From positions 62,001 to 126,000 of the forward strand of contig SUXZ01000006.1 of the NCBI GenBank assembly GCA_015060685.1: a stretch of DNA of 64,000 nucleotides, read 5' to 3'. A model generated the notes under the pieces. The model had not been told where the DNA came from. It searched no databases and saw nothing but the letters and a program-made list of their open reading frames with translations. Below, piece after piece: positions 8,869 to 19,242 of the stretch (position 1 is its first letter; the number at the start of each line of letters is the position of its first letter). The stretch comes from Mediterranea massiliensis (GTDB taxonomy: Bacteria > Bacteroidota > Bacteroidia > Bacteroidales > Bacteroidaceae). Position numbers and translations under genes: made by a program.

Positions 8869-10212
8869 ATGGACGAACAAAATATGATAGAAGTCGAGTT
8901 CAACATTCCTACCGACCAATCGGTAGATACTCCAAAGATAATCAAGGTTATCGGTGTTGGTGGAGGTGGCAGCAATGCCGTGAACTACATGTTTCAGGAG
9001 GGTATTCACGATGTAACCTTTGCATTGTGCAACACCGACCTTCAGGCCCTGAAGCACTCCAATATTCCCAAAAAGCTGCAGTTGGGCAAGGAGGGTTTAG
9101 GAGCCGGCAACAAGCCCGAGCGCGCCCGCATGGCTGCCGAAGAGAGCCTGAAGGACATCGAGGCGTTGCTGGACGATGGCTGCACCAAGATGGTATTCAT
9201 CACTGCCGGCATGGGCGGCGGCACCGGCACCGGTGCGGCACCGGTCATTGCACGGGTGGCCAAGGAGAAGGACATCCTTACGGTGGGCATTGTCACCATC
9301 CCTTTCCGTTGGGAGGGCAACAAGAAGATAGACCAGGCCTTGGATGGCGTGGAAGAGATGAAGAAGCACGTCGATGCCCTGTTGGTCATCAACAACGAAC
9401 GCCTGCTCGAGGTGTACAACAACCTCTCGTTCGACGATGCCTACGACAAGGCCGACAGCACCCTTTCGGTAGCCGCCAAGAGCATTGCCGAAATCATCAC
9501 CAAATATGGCAAGCAGAACCTGGACTTCAACGACGTGAAAACCGTATTGAAAGACGGCGGCGTGGCCATCATGAGTACCGGCTATGGCGAGGGCGACAAC
9601 CGCGTCAGCAAGGCCATCAAGGACGCGCAATACTCTCCATTGCTGAACAGCAACGACATCTTCAACTCGCAGAAAATCCTCTTCAACATTTCGTATAGCA
9701 ACGACCACCAGCTGATGGTGAACGAAATGGACGAGGTGCGCGAATTCCTCAACCGCTTCAATAGCAATTACGAACTGAAGTGGGGTATCGCCAAAGACGA
9801 CAGTCTGGGCGAGAAGGTAAAGATTACCCTGTTGGCTACCGGTTTCGACATCCAAGACATTCACGTCAAGGAGATGGACGAACGTATCAGCATCCGCACG
9901 GCCGAAGAGAAGAAACGCCGCAAGGAGGAAGAAGAGGCTGCCGCCGCACGCGACCGCCGACGCGACCAGTATTACAACAACGATGCCAGCCAGAGCACAC
10001 AACGCTCGCGCCGCCGCAACATCTATATCTTCAACCCCGAAGACCTCGACAACGATGCCCTCATCGCCCTCGTCGAAAATTCGGCCACCTACAACCGCGG
10101 CAAGTCGGCCTGGAACGAGATTGAAGCCACTTCACAAAATGCCATCCAATCCGCCGCCGAGCAGGCCGAGAACAGTGTTCAGCCCGAAGCCGATGGTGTA
10201 ATCAGTTTTTAG
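8869..10212 (+). CDS. ftsZ: Cell division protein FtsZ
   Basis: Tubulin-like GTPase that forms the division ring. The start of the GTPase domain reads KVIGVGGGGSNAVNYM and the tubulin signature GGGTGTGAAP lies at about residues 116-125; the T7-loop region FNDVKTVLKDGG follows. The 447-residue protein has a long tail after the core (from about residue 325) with a Lys/Arg/Glu-rich helix, a basic RRRDQYYNN linker and the end segment FNPEDLDNDALIALVE, which is where FtsZ partners usually dock. It ends the visible division cluster; no clear terminator follows, only tandem GTGTTAGT words and a short palindrome. Confidence 0.97.
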   Translation: MDEQNMIEVEFNIPTDQSVDTPKIIKVIGVGGGGSNAVNYMFQEGIHDVTFALCNTDLQALKHSNIPKKLQLGKEGLGAGNKPERARMAAEESLKDIEALLDDGCTKMVFITAGMGGGTGTGAAPVIARVAKEKDILTVGIVTIPFRWEGNKKIDQALDGVEEMKKHVDALLVINNERLLEVYNNLSFDDAYDKADSTLSVAAKSIAEIITKYGKQNLDFNDVKTVLKDGGVAIMSTGYGEGDNRVSKAIKDAQYSPLLNSNDIFNSQKILFNISYSNDHQLMVNEMDEVREFLNRFNSNYELKWGIAKDDSLGEKVKITLLATGFDIQDIHVKEMDERISIRTAEEKKRRKEEEEAAAARDRRRDQYYNNDASQSTQRSRRRNIYIFNPEDLDNDALIALVENSATYNRGKSAWNEIEATSQNAIQSAAEQAENSVQPEADGVISF

Positions 10213-10277
10213 TGTGTTAGTAAGTTAGTGTGTTAGTGTGTTAGTGAGTTAGTAGGGACGCGGCATGACACGTCCGC
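10213..10277. repeat. Tandem GTGTTAGT words and dispersed palindrome (copy 1)
   Basis: After ftsZ come about 40 bases of repeated GTGTTAGT/AGTTAGTG words, then a short palindromic element at 10255-10277 with arms GGACG (10256-10260) and CGTCC (10271-10275). The same element, GGGACGC...GCGTCC, occurs twice at 24686-24734 and once more at 26763-26783, so it is a dispersed repeat of this genome rather than a site belonging to ftsZ or yqeY. Confidence 0.7.
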
Positions 10278-10312
10278 TCCACCGATATATAAATTTTTAA
10301 TTTTCAATTAAT

Positions 10313-10762
10313 ATGGATCTGTTTGAAAGAATCAGCGAAGACATCAAGAATGCCATGAAGGCAAAAGACAAAGTGGCATTAGAAACCCTGCGCAACATCA
10401 AGAAAGTATTCCTCGAAGCCAAAACCGCTCCGGGTGCCAACGATACATTGACCGACGATGCTGCCATTAAAATCATCCAGAAGCTCTGCAAGCAAGGCAA
10501 GGATGCCGCCGAAATCTATCGCGGACAAGGCCGTGAAGATTTGGCCGAAGCCGAGTTGGCACAAGTTAAGGTGATGGAAGTTTACCTTCCCAAGCAACTC
10601 AGCGCCGAAGAGTTGGAAGCTGCCTTGAAGGAGGTAATTGCCCAAGTAGGCGCCACCGGCCCCGGTGACATGGGTAAGGTGATGGGTGTTGCCACCAAGA
10701 AGCTTGCCGGCCTGGCCGAAGGACGCGCCATCAGCGCCAAGGTAAAGGAACTGCTGGCATAA
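10313..10762 (+). CDS. GatB/YqeY domain protein
   Basis: A 149-residue protein covering the whole YqeY family: a helical N-terminal half (DLFERISEDIKNAMKAKDKVALETL) and a C-terminal half resembling the tRNA-binding tail domain of GatB (MGKVMGVATKKLAGLAEGRAISAKVKELL). The molecular role of stand-alone YqeY is not established; relation to tRNA amidotransferase is by homology only. It follows ftsZ by 100 bases on the same strand, a common arrangement in Bacteroides, and has its own terminator downstream. Confidence 0.9.
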   Translation: MDLFERISEDIKNAMKAKDKVALETLRNIKKVFLEAKTAPGANDTLTDDAAIKIIQKLCKQGKDAAEIYRGQGREDLAEAELAQVKVMEVYLPKQLSAEELEAALKEVIAQVGATGPGDMGKVMGVATKKLAGLAEGRAISAKVKELLA

Positions 10763-10787
10763 TACGATTGTATTATACAGCCATTAT

Positions 10788-10835
10788 ACTACCCTCATTT
10801 GCTTTTTCTTAAAGCAAGTGGGGGTAGTTTGTTTT
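10788..10835 (+). terminator. Intrinsic terminator after yqeY
   Basis: A stem of about 17 pairs with several G-T pairs (ACTACCCTCATTTGCTT against AAGCAAGTGGGGGTAGT, around 10788-10828) with a loop of about 7 bases, followed by TTGTTTT. It ends the murE-ftsZ-yqeY transcript. Confidence 0.8.
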
Positions 10836-10947
10836 CCCTCCGTTCGTGATTTCCGCCCGATTCACGAACAAAAATCCTCATTATCTGCCGGAAATAAATA
10901 CGTCTGCTCCCATATAAAAACATTTTGCCTGCCTGAACAAATTAAAA

Positions 10948-11021
10948 TACCGGTGGTATTTTATAGAATATCGGCGATATTTTATAGAATACCGACGGTA
11001 TTTTAATAAATACCGCCGATA
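10948..11021. promoter_or_regulatory. Array of four 11-bp palindromes spaced 21 bp (candidate operator)
   Basis: Four copies of the dyad TAYCGnCGRTA stand at 10948-10958, 10969-10979, 10990-11000 and 11011-11021: TACCGGTGGTA, TATCGGCGATA, TACCGACGGTA and TACCGCCGATA. Starts are exactly 21 bp apart, two helical turns, so all sites face the same side of the DNA. The linkers are also alike (TTTTATAGAA). The last copy ends one base before the predicted -33 element (11023-11026) of the promoter for the HU-related gene. This geometry suits cooperative binding of a dimeric protein just upstream of RNA polymerase. The regulator is unknown. Confidence 0.65.
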
Positions 11022-11022
11022 T

Positions 11023-11053
11023 TTTAGTTTTATGCAAGGATTTTATATCTTTG
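11023..11053 (+). promoter_or_regulatory. Promoter of the HU-related gene
   Basis: A Bacteroidetes -7 element TATCTTTG at 11046-11053, with TTTA at 11023-11026 exactly 19 bases upstream as a weak -33 element (consensus TTTG). The predicted start of transcription near 11060 leaves a leader of about 50 bases before the ATG at 11112. A weak -33 next to a palindrome array hints at dependence on an activator. Confidence 0.65.
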
Positions 11054-11111
11054 TATCGCACACTAGCAATTTTTCGTCAAAGGATAACAAACAATATTAC
11101 GCGTAAACAAG

Positions 11112-11741
11112 ATGACAAAGTACATTAAACAGGAAATGAACGACTTGGATGGTAAGGGCAAGAAACGTTCATACTATCGTTTGCAAACCATCCGCAACCT
11201 GAGCGGTGAGGAGTTTATCGAGATGATGGCCGGAAGACATGCCGGCGTAAATCCGGCTATGGTGAAGCAAGTGTTTTATCAGGCTGCCGAAGACATGGCC
11301 TTCTACATGGCTATGGGCTATACGGTGACAATCGATGGTATCGGTACCTTCAAACCTACGTTAGGCATGAGACGTGGAAAGAAGATGGAGCAGTTGGACG
11401 GCGAGGGGCCGAAGCGTAATGCGCAAAGCATTCGCGTGAATGGAGTAAACTTCAGGGCAGACAAGAAACTTATCCGGCGAACCGACTATGAATGTGAGTT
11501 GGAGAGAGGCGAGACAAAACGCATCAACCGCTCACCCTATAGCAAGGAGGAACGCTTGAAGCTGGCGCAAACCTATTTGGAAACGCACCCCTATATGCGC
11601 GTAAACGACTATGCGTTTTTAGCCAAGCTGGGTAAGGCAACCGCCACAAAGGAGCTTCGCGAATTCAGCAACCATCCGGAAAGCGGCATCACATGGACAG
11701 GAAGCAGAAGCAGTAAGCTATATATTAAAAAGGTGAACTAA
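11112..11741 (+). CDS. HU-related histone-like DNA-binding protein
   Basis: A 209-residue protein whose first about 125 residues are a divergent HU/IHF domain: helical part ([31 protein letters not shown]), then [16 protein letters not shown] resembling the HU beta region. The last about 70 residues ([22 protein letters not shown]...[11 protein letters not shown]) look like a second small helical DNA-binding region. This long HU-like family is characteristic of Bacteroides and Porphyromonas. It probably shapes or marks DNA as a dimer; the specific role is unknown. It stands alone behind a strong-looking regulatory region and converges on recO, the stop codons overlapping by 4 bases. Confidence 0.85.
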   Translation: MTKYIKQEMNDLDGKGKKRSYYRLQTIRNLSGEEFIEMMAGRHAGVNPAMVKQVFYQAAEDMAFYMAMGYTVTIDGIGTFKPTLGMRRGKKMEQLDGEGPKRNAQSIRVNGVNFRADKKLIRRTDYECELERGETKRINRSPYSKEERLKLAQTYLETHPYMRVNDYAFLAKLGKATATKELREFSNHPESGITWTGSRSSKLYIKKVN

Positions 11742-12466
11742 TCGAACAGCTCTTGAAGCACTTCAAGCGAGCGGAGCACGGGGAAGTCGGGCAAGTGCAG
11801 GCGGTAGTAATCGTTCAGCAGGTTCAGGCAACGGACACGCTCTGCACGGTTCATGGCAAAGAGGTGCATGGTGTCGAAACGCATGCGCATCAGTGTCTTT
11901 AGGCGAGCAGCCTCGGCCGGTTCAAGGTAATCGCTATGCATCTGTGGCGGCAAGGTGCGGAAGCACGCACTGCGCAAGTCGAAGTAGTCGCCATCGGCAT
12001 AACCTTCAAGATTTGGATAGAGCCCTAAGAAGCGCGAAAGGCGCATCAGGAAGACAAGGTGGAAGTTGGCATAATCGCGCTTGCAGGTATCGAGCCAGAT
12101 GATGGAGTGCATCAGATAGCTGAATAGGGGAGCGTTTTCGGCCTCCTCGCGCAAGGAGCGGTAAAGGAACTCGGCCAGGAAGAGAGCGATGGACGATTTC
12201 ACCGGGTCGTAGGGCAACGATGTAAAGGGATGAAACGATTTTGCCTCGCGCACCTTATATATAGTAGTATTAGGTCGGATGTCCACATCCAGCTCTACAA
12301 GCGATAGCGGCTGGAAGAGCGTAGCCTTTACCGACGCCTTCTTGCTTTTGGGAATATACACCATAAACGATGCCCTTCCGGACACCTCGGTATATACATC
12401 GACAATCATCGATGCATCCTTATATTTCAAGGTATGTAAAACGATTCCACGCGTCTTTTGTAGCAT
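11738..12466 (-). CDS. recO: DNA repair protein RecO
   Basis: Mediator that helps load RecA on SSB-coated DNA. The start at 12466 gives [21 protein letters not shown], the usual RecO N-terminal OB-fold beginning; further in-frame ATGs up to 12628 would add 54 residues without homology. The protein is 242 residues, typical. The middle is helical ([20 protein letters not shown]), and the Cys-containing zinc site of some RecO proteins is not evident. It converges on the HU-related gene and is divergent from tRNA-Glu. Confidence 0.92.
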   Translation of the reverse strand: MLQKTRGIVLHTLKYKDASMIVDVYTEVSGRASFMVYIPKSKKASVKATLFQPLSLVELDVDIRPNTTIYKVREAKSFHPFTSLPYDPVKSSIALFLAEFLYRSLREEAENAPLFSYLMHSIIWLDTCKRDYANFHLVFLMRLSRFLGLYPNLEGYADGDYFDLRSACFRTLPPQMHSDYLEPAEAARLKTLMRMRFDTMHLFAMNRAERVRCLNLLNDYYRLHLPDFPVLRSLEVLQELFD

Positions 12467-12545
12467 AATCAATGCAGTTTTAGTCCACAAAACTACTAAA
12501 AAAGAGGCTAAATGAAAGTTTTTTTGCATTTTTTTCTTGAAACAT

Positions 12546-12576
12546 TTTGCTGATTCAAAAATAACACATACCTTTG
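12546..12576 (+). promoter_or_regulatory. Promoter for tRNA-Glu (and rpsT)
   Basis: Perfect Bacteroidetes promoter: TTTG at 12546-12549, a 19-base spacer, TACCTTTG at 12569-12576. Transcription would start about 50 bases before the tRNA. No terminator lies between the tRNA and rpsT, so both may share this promoter. Confidence 0.8.
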
Positions 12577-12633
12577 CAACCGCAAAAGACAGAAATGCCC
12601 TATGCAACGAGCGGAAACGCTCACTCAAGGCAA

Positions 12634-12705
12634 GGTCCCTTCGTCTATCGGTTAGGACGCAAGATTTTCATTCTTGAAAGGGGGGTTCGATTCCCCCAGG
12701 GACTA
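12634..12705 (+). tRNA. tRNA-Glu(TTC)
   Basis: Complete cloverleaf: acceptor GGTCCCT (12634-12640) against AGGGACT (12698-12704) with one G-T pair, D-arm with CGGTTAGGAC, anticodon arm CAAGA-TTTTCAT-TCTTG with anticodon TTC, T-arm GGGGG-TTCGATT-CCCCC. The discriminator is A at 12705; CCA is not encoded. Confidence 0.95.
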
Positions 12706-12745
12706 CAATAAAAAAAGAATAAACGAATTAAAAAGATTAGTCGAA

Positions 12746-13000
12746 ATGGCAAATCACAAGTCATCATTAAAGAGAATCAGACAAGAAGAAAAGAGAAGAC
12801 TTCACAACAGATATTATGGCAAGACCATGAGAAATGCTGTTCGTAAGCTTCGTGCAACAACCAATAAAGAAGAAGCAGCTGCAATGCTTCCAGGCGTAGC
12901 TAAGTTGTTAGACAAGTTGGCAAAGACAAACGTTATCCACAAGAACAAAGCCAACAATTTGAAGTCTAAATTGGCATTGCACATCAATAAGTTGGCATAA
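12746..13000 (+). CDS. rpsT: 30S ribosomal protein S20
   Basis: An 84-residue, Lys/Arg-rich, all-helical small-subunit protein beginning [18 protein letters not shown], the typical S20 N-terminus, and containing [18 protein letters not shown] near its end. The ATG at 12746 is chosen because upstream in-frame sequence runs into the tRNA. It lies 40 bases after tRNA-Glu and is followed by a strong terminator, so it may be co-transcribed with the tRNA. Confidence 0.97.
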   Translation: MANHKSSLKRIRQEEKRRLHNRYYGKTMRNAVRKLRATTNKEEAAAMLPGVAKLLDKLAKTNVIHKNKANNLKSKLALHINKLA

Positions 13001-13028
13001 TGCCGGCATAAAAAAGAAAAGAGTTAAA

Positions 13029-13058
13029 AAAAGCCGAACTTTTTAGTTCGGCTTTTTT
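13029..13058 (+). terminator. Intrinsic terminator after rpsT
   Basis: Perfect 9-bp stem AGCCGAACT / AGTTCGGCT (13032-13040 and 13045-13053) with a 4-base loop, preceded by A's and followed by TTTTT; could work in both directions. Confidence 0.92.
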
Positions 13059-13086
13059 CGTATATCAATGTTTTTCACTAAATTTG
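13056..13086 (+). promoter_or_regulatory. Promoter of gyrB
   Basis: -7 element TAAATTTG at 13079-13086; TTTC 19 bases upstream (13056-13059) is a one-mismatch -33 element that overlaps the T-run of the rpsT terminator. Leader of about 25 bases to the ATG. Confidence 0.6.
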
Positions 13087-13100
13087 CCTTGTTATTTTGA

Positions 13101-15089
<1,989 letters not shown>

Positions 15090-15118
15090 CGATAAACAAC
15101 CTTCTATCACATCTTACA

Positions 15119-15158
15119 TAAAAAAATCCCGGGACGCGCGTCACCCGGGATTTTTTTA
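15119..15158 (+). terminator. Intrinsic terminator after gyrB
   Basis: Stem AAAAAATCCCGGG / CCCGGGATTTTTTT with loop ACGCGCGTCA, followed by more T residues; very stable and bidirectional. Confidence 0.93.
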
Positions 15159-15235
15159 TTTTCTCATCGTCGTTGCAACTTTTTAGCCGACCACTACGTC
15201 TAACGGACAGATAACATAAAAAAAGCAAACGTAAT

Positions 15236-15847
15236 ATGAGAAGCAAAACAACAATCGGCCTTGTACTGACGGCAATACTACTCTTCGTCTCGGCCAACGC
15301 CGTCCAGGCACAAAATGTAACGAAAGAGATTAAAGTGGACAACTTCAACCGCATGGACCTGACCACCGTAGGTGTAGTCTATTTCACCCAAGGAGCGAAA
15401 CATAGCGTAAAGATAGAAGGAAAGAAGGCGCAAGTGGACAAGAACCTTGTTTCCGTAAAGGGAGGAACGCTCTACATCGAGCCGAAAGAGGAGACACTAA
15501 ACGCACAGAAAGATGGTGTAAACATCTACATCACCGCCCCGTCGGTAGAGCAGATTGTCTTCTGCGGCGTAGGCATGTTCCAATGCAACGAACAACTGAA
15601 AGCCGATGACCTGGAATGCACCCTCGAAGGTGTAGGAAAGATGGAGATAAAGAACCTGATTTGCCACTCGCTCGACGTAGAGATTGAGGGTGTAGGCAAG
15701 GGAGACATCCACGTGCAATGCGACGAGCTGAAGGCCGAAGTTGCCGGCATCGGTTCGCTGACACTGAGCGGCAAAGCCAAACGGGCCGACATATCGAGAG
15801 ATGGTATCGGTAGCGTAAACACAAGCGAACTGGAGATAATCGAATAA
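15236..15847 (+). CDS. Secreted GIN-domain (DUF2807) protein
   Basis: A 203-residue protein with a clear signal peptide (TIGLVLTAILLFVSANAVQAQ) and then one beta-rich domain of short repeated strands with the alternating pattern seen in the head GIN / DUF2807 family: FNRMDLTTVGVVYFTQG at the start, later repeats around GVGKMEIKNL, GVGKGDIHV and GIGSLTLSG. The family is common in Bacteroidetes as periplasmic or surface proteins; no biochemical function is known. It sits alone between two terminators. Cut by signal peptidase after QA is likely. Confidence 0.85.
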   Translation: MRSKTTIGLVLTAILLFVSANAVQAQNVTKEIKVDNFNRMDLTTVGVVYFTQGAKHSVKIEGKKAQVDKNLVSVKGGTLYIEPKEETLNAQKDGVNIYITAPSVEQIVFCGVGMFQCNEQLKADDLECTLEGVGKMEIKNLICHSLDVEIEGVGKGDIHVQCDELKAEVAGIGSLTLSGKAKRADISRDGIGSVNTSELEIIE

Positions 15848-15857
15848 AAGGGCACAT

Positions 15858-15899
15858 AAAAAATCAGGGTGCGAAAAAATATCGCACCCTGTTTTTTAT
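15858..15899. terminator. Bidirectional terminator between convergent genes
   Basis: Perfect 9-bp stem CAGGGTGCG / CGCACCCTG (15865-15873, 15883-15891) flanked by AAAAAAT and TTTTTTAT, placed between the GIN-domain gene (+) and the DUF3109 gene (-). Confidence 0.92.
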
Positions 15900-15900
15900 A

Positions 15901-16485
15901 CTATTTCAAATAGCCCTGCTTCTTCAGCTCTTCCACCGCAATCTCCAGTTCGGCATACCAATCTTCGCCAAACTTCCGTATGAGCGGCTCTTTCAGGAAC
16001 TTATAGACGGGCAGGTTCTCTTTCTGTCCCAATAGCACCGCCGCCTTACACACATCCCAACGATGGTAGTTCACGGCCTTATAGGGGCCATAGTTACCCA
16101 CACGGATGGGGTAAAGCGCACACGACACCGGCTTGCAGAAGTTCACCTTTCCGGCGCGATATGCCTTCTCGATGGCGCAATAGCAGCAGCCCTTTTCGTC
16201 GTAGCAGGTAAAGACGCAATCCTTGTTGTTCACGATAGATGTAACCAAGTCGCCTTCTTGGTCGGTATATACCACTCCTTGCTTGTTGATAATAGCTTGA
16301 GCTTCGGGAGCAAGATCGTCCCAAATCACCGGAAGCACCTCTTCCAACTTCTCAATCTCCTCAAACTCAACAGGAGCACCCGCATCACCCTCTATGCAAC
16401 ACTCACCTTTACAAGCTTTTAAGTCGCATAGAAACTTTTCGCGTAAAACATCAAGTGAAACAACTACATCGTCTATTTGAATCAT
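15901..16485 (-). CDS. DUF3109 family Cys-rich protein
   Basis: A 194-residue soluble protein with two Cys clusters: CDLKACKGECC at about residues 21-31 and CVFTCYDEKGCCYC near 93-106, with two further Cys (FCKPVSC) near 117. The arrangement resembles proteins of the YkgJ/DUF3109 type thought to bind iron or zinc, perhaps an Fe-S cluster. The biological role is unknown. It is the last gene on its strand before a bidirectional terminator; upstream are low-complexity repeats and the four-helix-bundle gene, so it probably has its own promoter. Confidence 0.85.
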   Translation of the reverse strand: MIQIDDVVVSLDVLREKFLCDLKACKGECCIEGDAGAPVEFEEIEKLEEVLPVIWDDLAPEAQAIINKQGVVYTDQEGDLVTSIVNNKDCVFTCYDEKGCCYCAIEKAYRAGKVNFCKPVSCALYPIRVGNYGPYKAVNYHRWDVCKAAVLLGQKENLPVYKFLKEPLIRKFGEDWYAELEIAVEELKKQGYLK

Positions 16486-16496
16486 CTTGTTAAATT

Positions 16497-16581
16497 GAGA
16501 ATTGAGAATTGAGAATTGAGAAATAAAAATTGAGAGTTGAGAAATAAAAATTGAGAGTTGAGAATTGAGAATTGAGAAATA
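16497..16581. repeat. TTGAGAA repeat tract, left arm of inverted pair
   Basis: About 85 bases built from TTGAGAATTGAG and AAATAAAAATTGAGAG words. Its inner end AATTGAGAATTGAGAAATA (16563-16581) abuts the stop codon of the four-helix-bundle gene and is repeated, one mismatch, in inverted orientation at 16947-16965 next to the start codon. Confidence 0.75.
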
Positions 16582-16583
16582 TT

Positions 16584-16946
16584 TTATTTGTTTAATGACT
16601 TCTTTACTGTCTTGACAATGCTTACTAACATGGCAACTAATTCATTGCAATCCAAATAAATAGACTCGAAATATTTTTCTTCTAAATATTCTGTGTCTTT
16701 CAAAAGTGAGAGCCAGTATAATGTTTCATTAGCTTCTTTCAAAGCCACGTTCATCTTGTTCAAGAAATCAGCTGTGCTTTGTGCATGATGTGCTTCTGCA
16801 ACCAATGCGCCAATAGCCGTACCGCTACGCAATAATTGCTTCGTAAGTACAAATTCACGTTTATTTTCAGATAAATACTTGTATGCGTTCACTACACGAA
16901 TAGCGAACGCATACGATTTATCGCGGATAACATTGTCCTTATCCAT
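16584..16946 (-). CDS. Four-helix-bundle protein (S23/IVP family)
   Basis: A 120-residue all-helical protein with the signature of the family first found inside intervening sequences of 23S rRNA: KSYAFAIRVVNAYKYL, REFVLTKQLLRSGTAIGALVAEA and LNKMNVALKEANETLYWLSLL. Here it is free-standing, not in rRNA. The start and stop codons touch inverted copies of a TTGAGAATTGAG repeat, suggesting a mobile or formerly mobile cassette. It has no known enzymatic activity. The neighbours gpmI and DUF3109 are unrelated housekeeping genes. Confidence 0.88.
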   Translation of the reverse strand: MDKDNVIRDKSYAFAIRVVNAYKYLSENKREFVLTKQLLRSGTAIGALVAEAHHAQSTADFLNKMNVALKEANETLYWLSLLKDTEYLEEKYFESIYLDCNELVAMLVSIVKTVKKSLNK

Positions 16947-16985
16947 TATTTCTCAACTCTCAATTCTCAATTCTTAATTCTTAAT
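16947..16985. repeat. TTGAGAA repeat tract, right arm of inverted pair
   Basis: Inverted counterpart of 16497-16581: bases 16947-16965 read on the minus strand as AATTGAGAGTTGAGAAATA, one mismatch from 16563-16581. It runs into the 3' end of gpmI. Confidence 0.7.
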
Positions 16986-18498
16986 CCTTAATTAAATCAC
17001 GTCCGTCCATATCGGCAGGTTGTGGAAGACCCATGATGTGGAGAATTGAGGGAGCCACATCGGCCAGCACACCGTTTTCTACCTTTGCATCGGGGTTTGC
17101 GGTAACGTAAACAAAAGGTACCGGGTTGAGCGAGTGAGCGGTGTTTGGAGTACCGTCGTCGTTCAGTGCGCGGTCGGCATTACCGTGGTCGGCAATGATG
17201 ATAACTTCGTAGTCGTTAGCCTTGGCAGCCTCTACGGTAGCCTTCACACAATCGTCGATAGCCACAACTGCCTTTTGGATAGCCTCGTAGATGCCGGTGT
17301 GTCCCACCATGTCGCCGTTGGCATAGTTCACTACGATAAAGTCGTACTTCTGTGTATTGATAGCCTCAACCAGTTTGTCCTTCACTTCGTAGGCACTCAT
17401 TTCCGGCTTCAGGTCGTATGTAGCCACCTTTGGTGAAGGAACAAGGATACGATCTTCGTTGTCGTAGGGAGTTTCACGACCACCGTTGAAGAAGAATGTA
17501 ACGTGTGCATACTTCTCTGTTTCGGCAATGTGGAGTTGAGTCTTTCCTTGTGCGGCAAGGTATTCGCCCAGTGTGTTTTGAACGTTCTCCTTGTCGAAAA
17601 GAATGTGTACGCCCTTGAACGATGCATCGTATGGCGTCATGCAATAGTATTGCAAACCAGGAATAGTGTGCATGCCTTGTTCGGGCATATCTTGTTGAGT
17701 CAATACGATAGTCAATTCCTTTGCGCGGTCGTTGCGGTAGTTGAAGAAGATCACTACATCGCCCTCCTTGATAGTACCGTCAACCGTTGCGTTGTGGATA
17801 GGCTTGATAAATTCGTCGGTCACGCCCTCGTCGTAGCTCTCTTGCATGGCCTGCACCATGTCGGTAGCATTCTTTCCCTTGCCTTCCACGAGCAGGTCGT
17901 AGGCCTCCTTCACACGTTCCCATCGCTTGTCGCGGTCCATAGCATAGAAGCGACCTACGATAGAAGCAATCTTTCCGGCCGATTGTGCGCAATGAGCAGT
18001 AAGTTGCTCGATGAATCCCTTTCCGCTCTTCGGGTCGGTGTCGCGACCATCCATAAAGCAGTGGATGAAGCAGTTGTCTATGCCATATTCCTTGGCAATG
18101 TCGCACAACTTATATAGGTGTACCAGTGAGCTGTGTACACCGCCATCGCTTGTAAGACCCATCAAGTGGATGTTCTTGCCATTCTCTTTGGCGTAGGTAT
18201 ATGCGGCTACTATCTCCTTGTTGTTCAGTATGCTGTTGTCGGCACAAGCGCGGTTAATCTTTACAAGGTCTTGGTAAACAATTCGTCCGGCACCGATATT
18301 CAGGTGTCCCACTTCCGAGTTACCCATTTGTCCGTCGGGCAAACCTACGTTTTCGCCGCTTGCCTGCAGCAACGAGTGTGGATACTTAGCCAGCAGGCTG
18401 TTCCAATAAGGGGTTGGTGTTGAGTAGATTACATCGTCTTTACCTTGAGAGCCGACTCCCCAGCCGTCAAGAATCATTAGTAAGGCTTTCTTGCTCAT
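16981..18498 (-). CDS. gpmI: 2,3-bisphosphoglycerate-independent phosphoglycerate mutase
   Basis: Cytosolic glycolytic enzyme interconverting 3- and 2-phosphoglycerate, a two-metal alkaline-phosphatase-superfamily protein. Visible signatures: LMILDGWG near the N-terminus (metal-binding Asp), [14 protein letters not shown] near residue 59 with the catalytic Ser, [11 protein letters not shown] near 145, and [11 protein letters not shown] near 430 for metal ligands. The 505 residues match the family. A -7 element TACCTTTG lies 38 bases upstream. Confidence 0.97.
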   Translation of the reverse strand: MSKKALLMILDGWGVGSQGKDDVIYSTPTPYWNSLLAKYPHSLLQASGENVGLPDGQMGNSEVGHLNIGAGRIVYQDLVKINRACADNSILNNKEIVAAYTYAKENGKNIHLMGLTSDGGVHSSLVHLYKLCDIAKEYGIDNCFIHCFMDGRDTDPKSGKGFIEQLTAHCAQSAGKIASIVGRFYAMDRDKRWERVKEAYDLLVEGKGKNATDMVQAMQESYDEGVTDEFIKPIHNATVDGTIKEGDVVIFFNYRNDRAKELTIVLTQQDMPEQGMHTIPGLQYYCMTPYDASFKGVHILFDKENVQNTLGEYLAAQGKTQLHIAETEKYAHVTFFFNGGRETPYDNEDRILVPSPKVATYDLKPEMSAYEVKDKLVEAINTQKYDFIVVNYANGDMVGHTGIYEAIQKAVVAIDDCVKATVEAAKANDYEVIIIADHGNADRALNDDGTPNTAHSLNPVPFVYVTANPDAKVENGVLADVAPSILHIMGLPQPADMDGRDLIKD

Positions 18499-18535
18499 AT
18501 AAATAATTTTAAGTGATTTCTATTGTTTTAGGCCG

Positions 18536-18566
18536 CAAAGGTACGAATAAATTGAGAATTATTAAA
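18536..18566 (-). promoter_or_regulatory. Promoter of gpmI
   Basis: On the minus strand, TACCTTTG at 18543-18536 with TTTA 19 bases upstream (18566-18563), one mismatch from the -33 consensus. Confidence 0.6.
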
Positions 18567-18608
18567 TTGATAATTGAGAATTGAGAATTAAAAATTAATA
18601 ATTAAGAA

Positions 18609-19211
18609 TTAAAAAGGCAAAGATAATTGACCATCGCCCAACAGGTTGAAGGTTAAGCGATGATACGGAGTGGTTCCATGTTGTTCAATAGCTTGGCGAT
18701 GCTCTTTCGTTGGATATCCTTTGTTACGATCCCAACCATAGTAAGGATATTGTTCGTGCAATTGCAACATATAGTCGTCACGATAAGTCTTAGCCAACAC
18801 GCTTGCCGCCGCAATGCTCATCAGTTTGCCATCACCCTTCACCACGGTGGTATGCGGCAGGTCGTGGTACTTACGGAAGCGGTTGCCGTCGATAAGCAGG
18901 TGTTCGGGGCGCACCTTCAGCTGGTCGATGGCGCGATGCATGGCCAGGAACGAAGCGTTCAGGATGTTTATCTTGTCTATCTCTTCGGGCGATACGATGC
19001 CCACCGCCCATGCCACGGCCTCCTGCTCGATGATGGGGCGCAGTTGGTATCGCTGACGCTCGGTCAGTTGCTTCGAGTCGTTCAGCAGCTCGTTTTGGAA
19101 GTCGGGCGGCAATATCACCGCCGCGGCATATACGGCACCGGCCAGGCATCCGCGTCCGGCCTCGTCGCATCCGGCTTCAATCAATCCTTTGTTCAAATAG
19201 GGCAGCAGCAT
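18609..19211 (-). CDS. rnhB: Ribonuclease HII
   Basis: Removes ribonucleotides from RNA-DNA hybrids. The 200-residue protein begins [21 protein letters not shown], with the RNase HII active-site motif CDEAGRG (Asp-Glu), then LLIDGNRF near residue 105 and [23 protein letters not shown] near 123 with the further conserved Asp residues. Normal length. Terminates in AT-rich low-complexity sequence between it and gpmI. Confidence 0.95.
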   Translation of the reverse strand: MLLPYLNKGLIEAGCDEAGRGCLAGAVYAAAVILPPDFQNELLNDSKQLTERQRYQLRPIIEQEAVAWAVGIVSPEEIDKINILNASFLAMHRAIDQLKVRPEHLLIDGNRFRKYHDLPHTTVVKGDGKLMSIAAASVLAKTYRDDYMLQLHEQYPYYGWDRNKGYPTKEHRQAIEQHGTTPYHRLTFNLLGDGQLSLPF

Positions 19212-19242
19212 AGAGGGTTAGTGCGATATAGGATTAGACAAT

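Noticed and set aside
16497-16582. CRISPR-like array of TTGAGAA repeats
   Set aside because: Repeat units are 7-12 bp with no unique spacers of constant length and no cas genes; it is simple tandem DNA.
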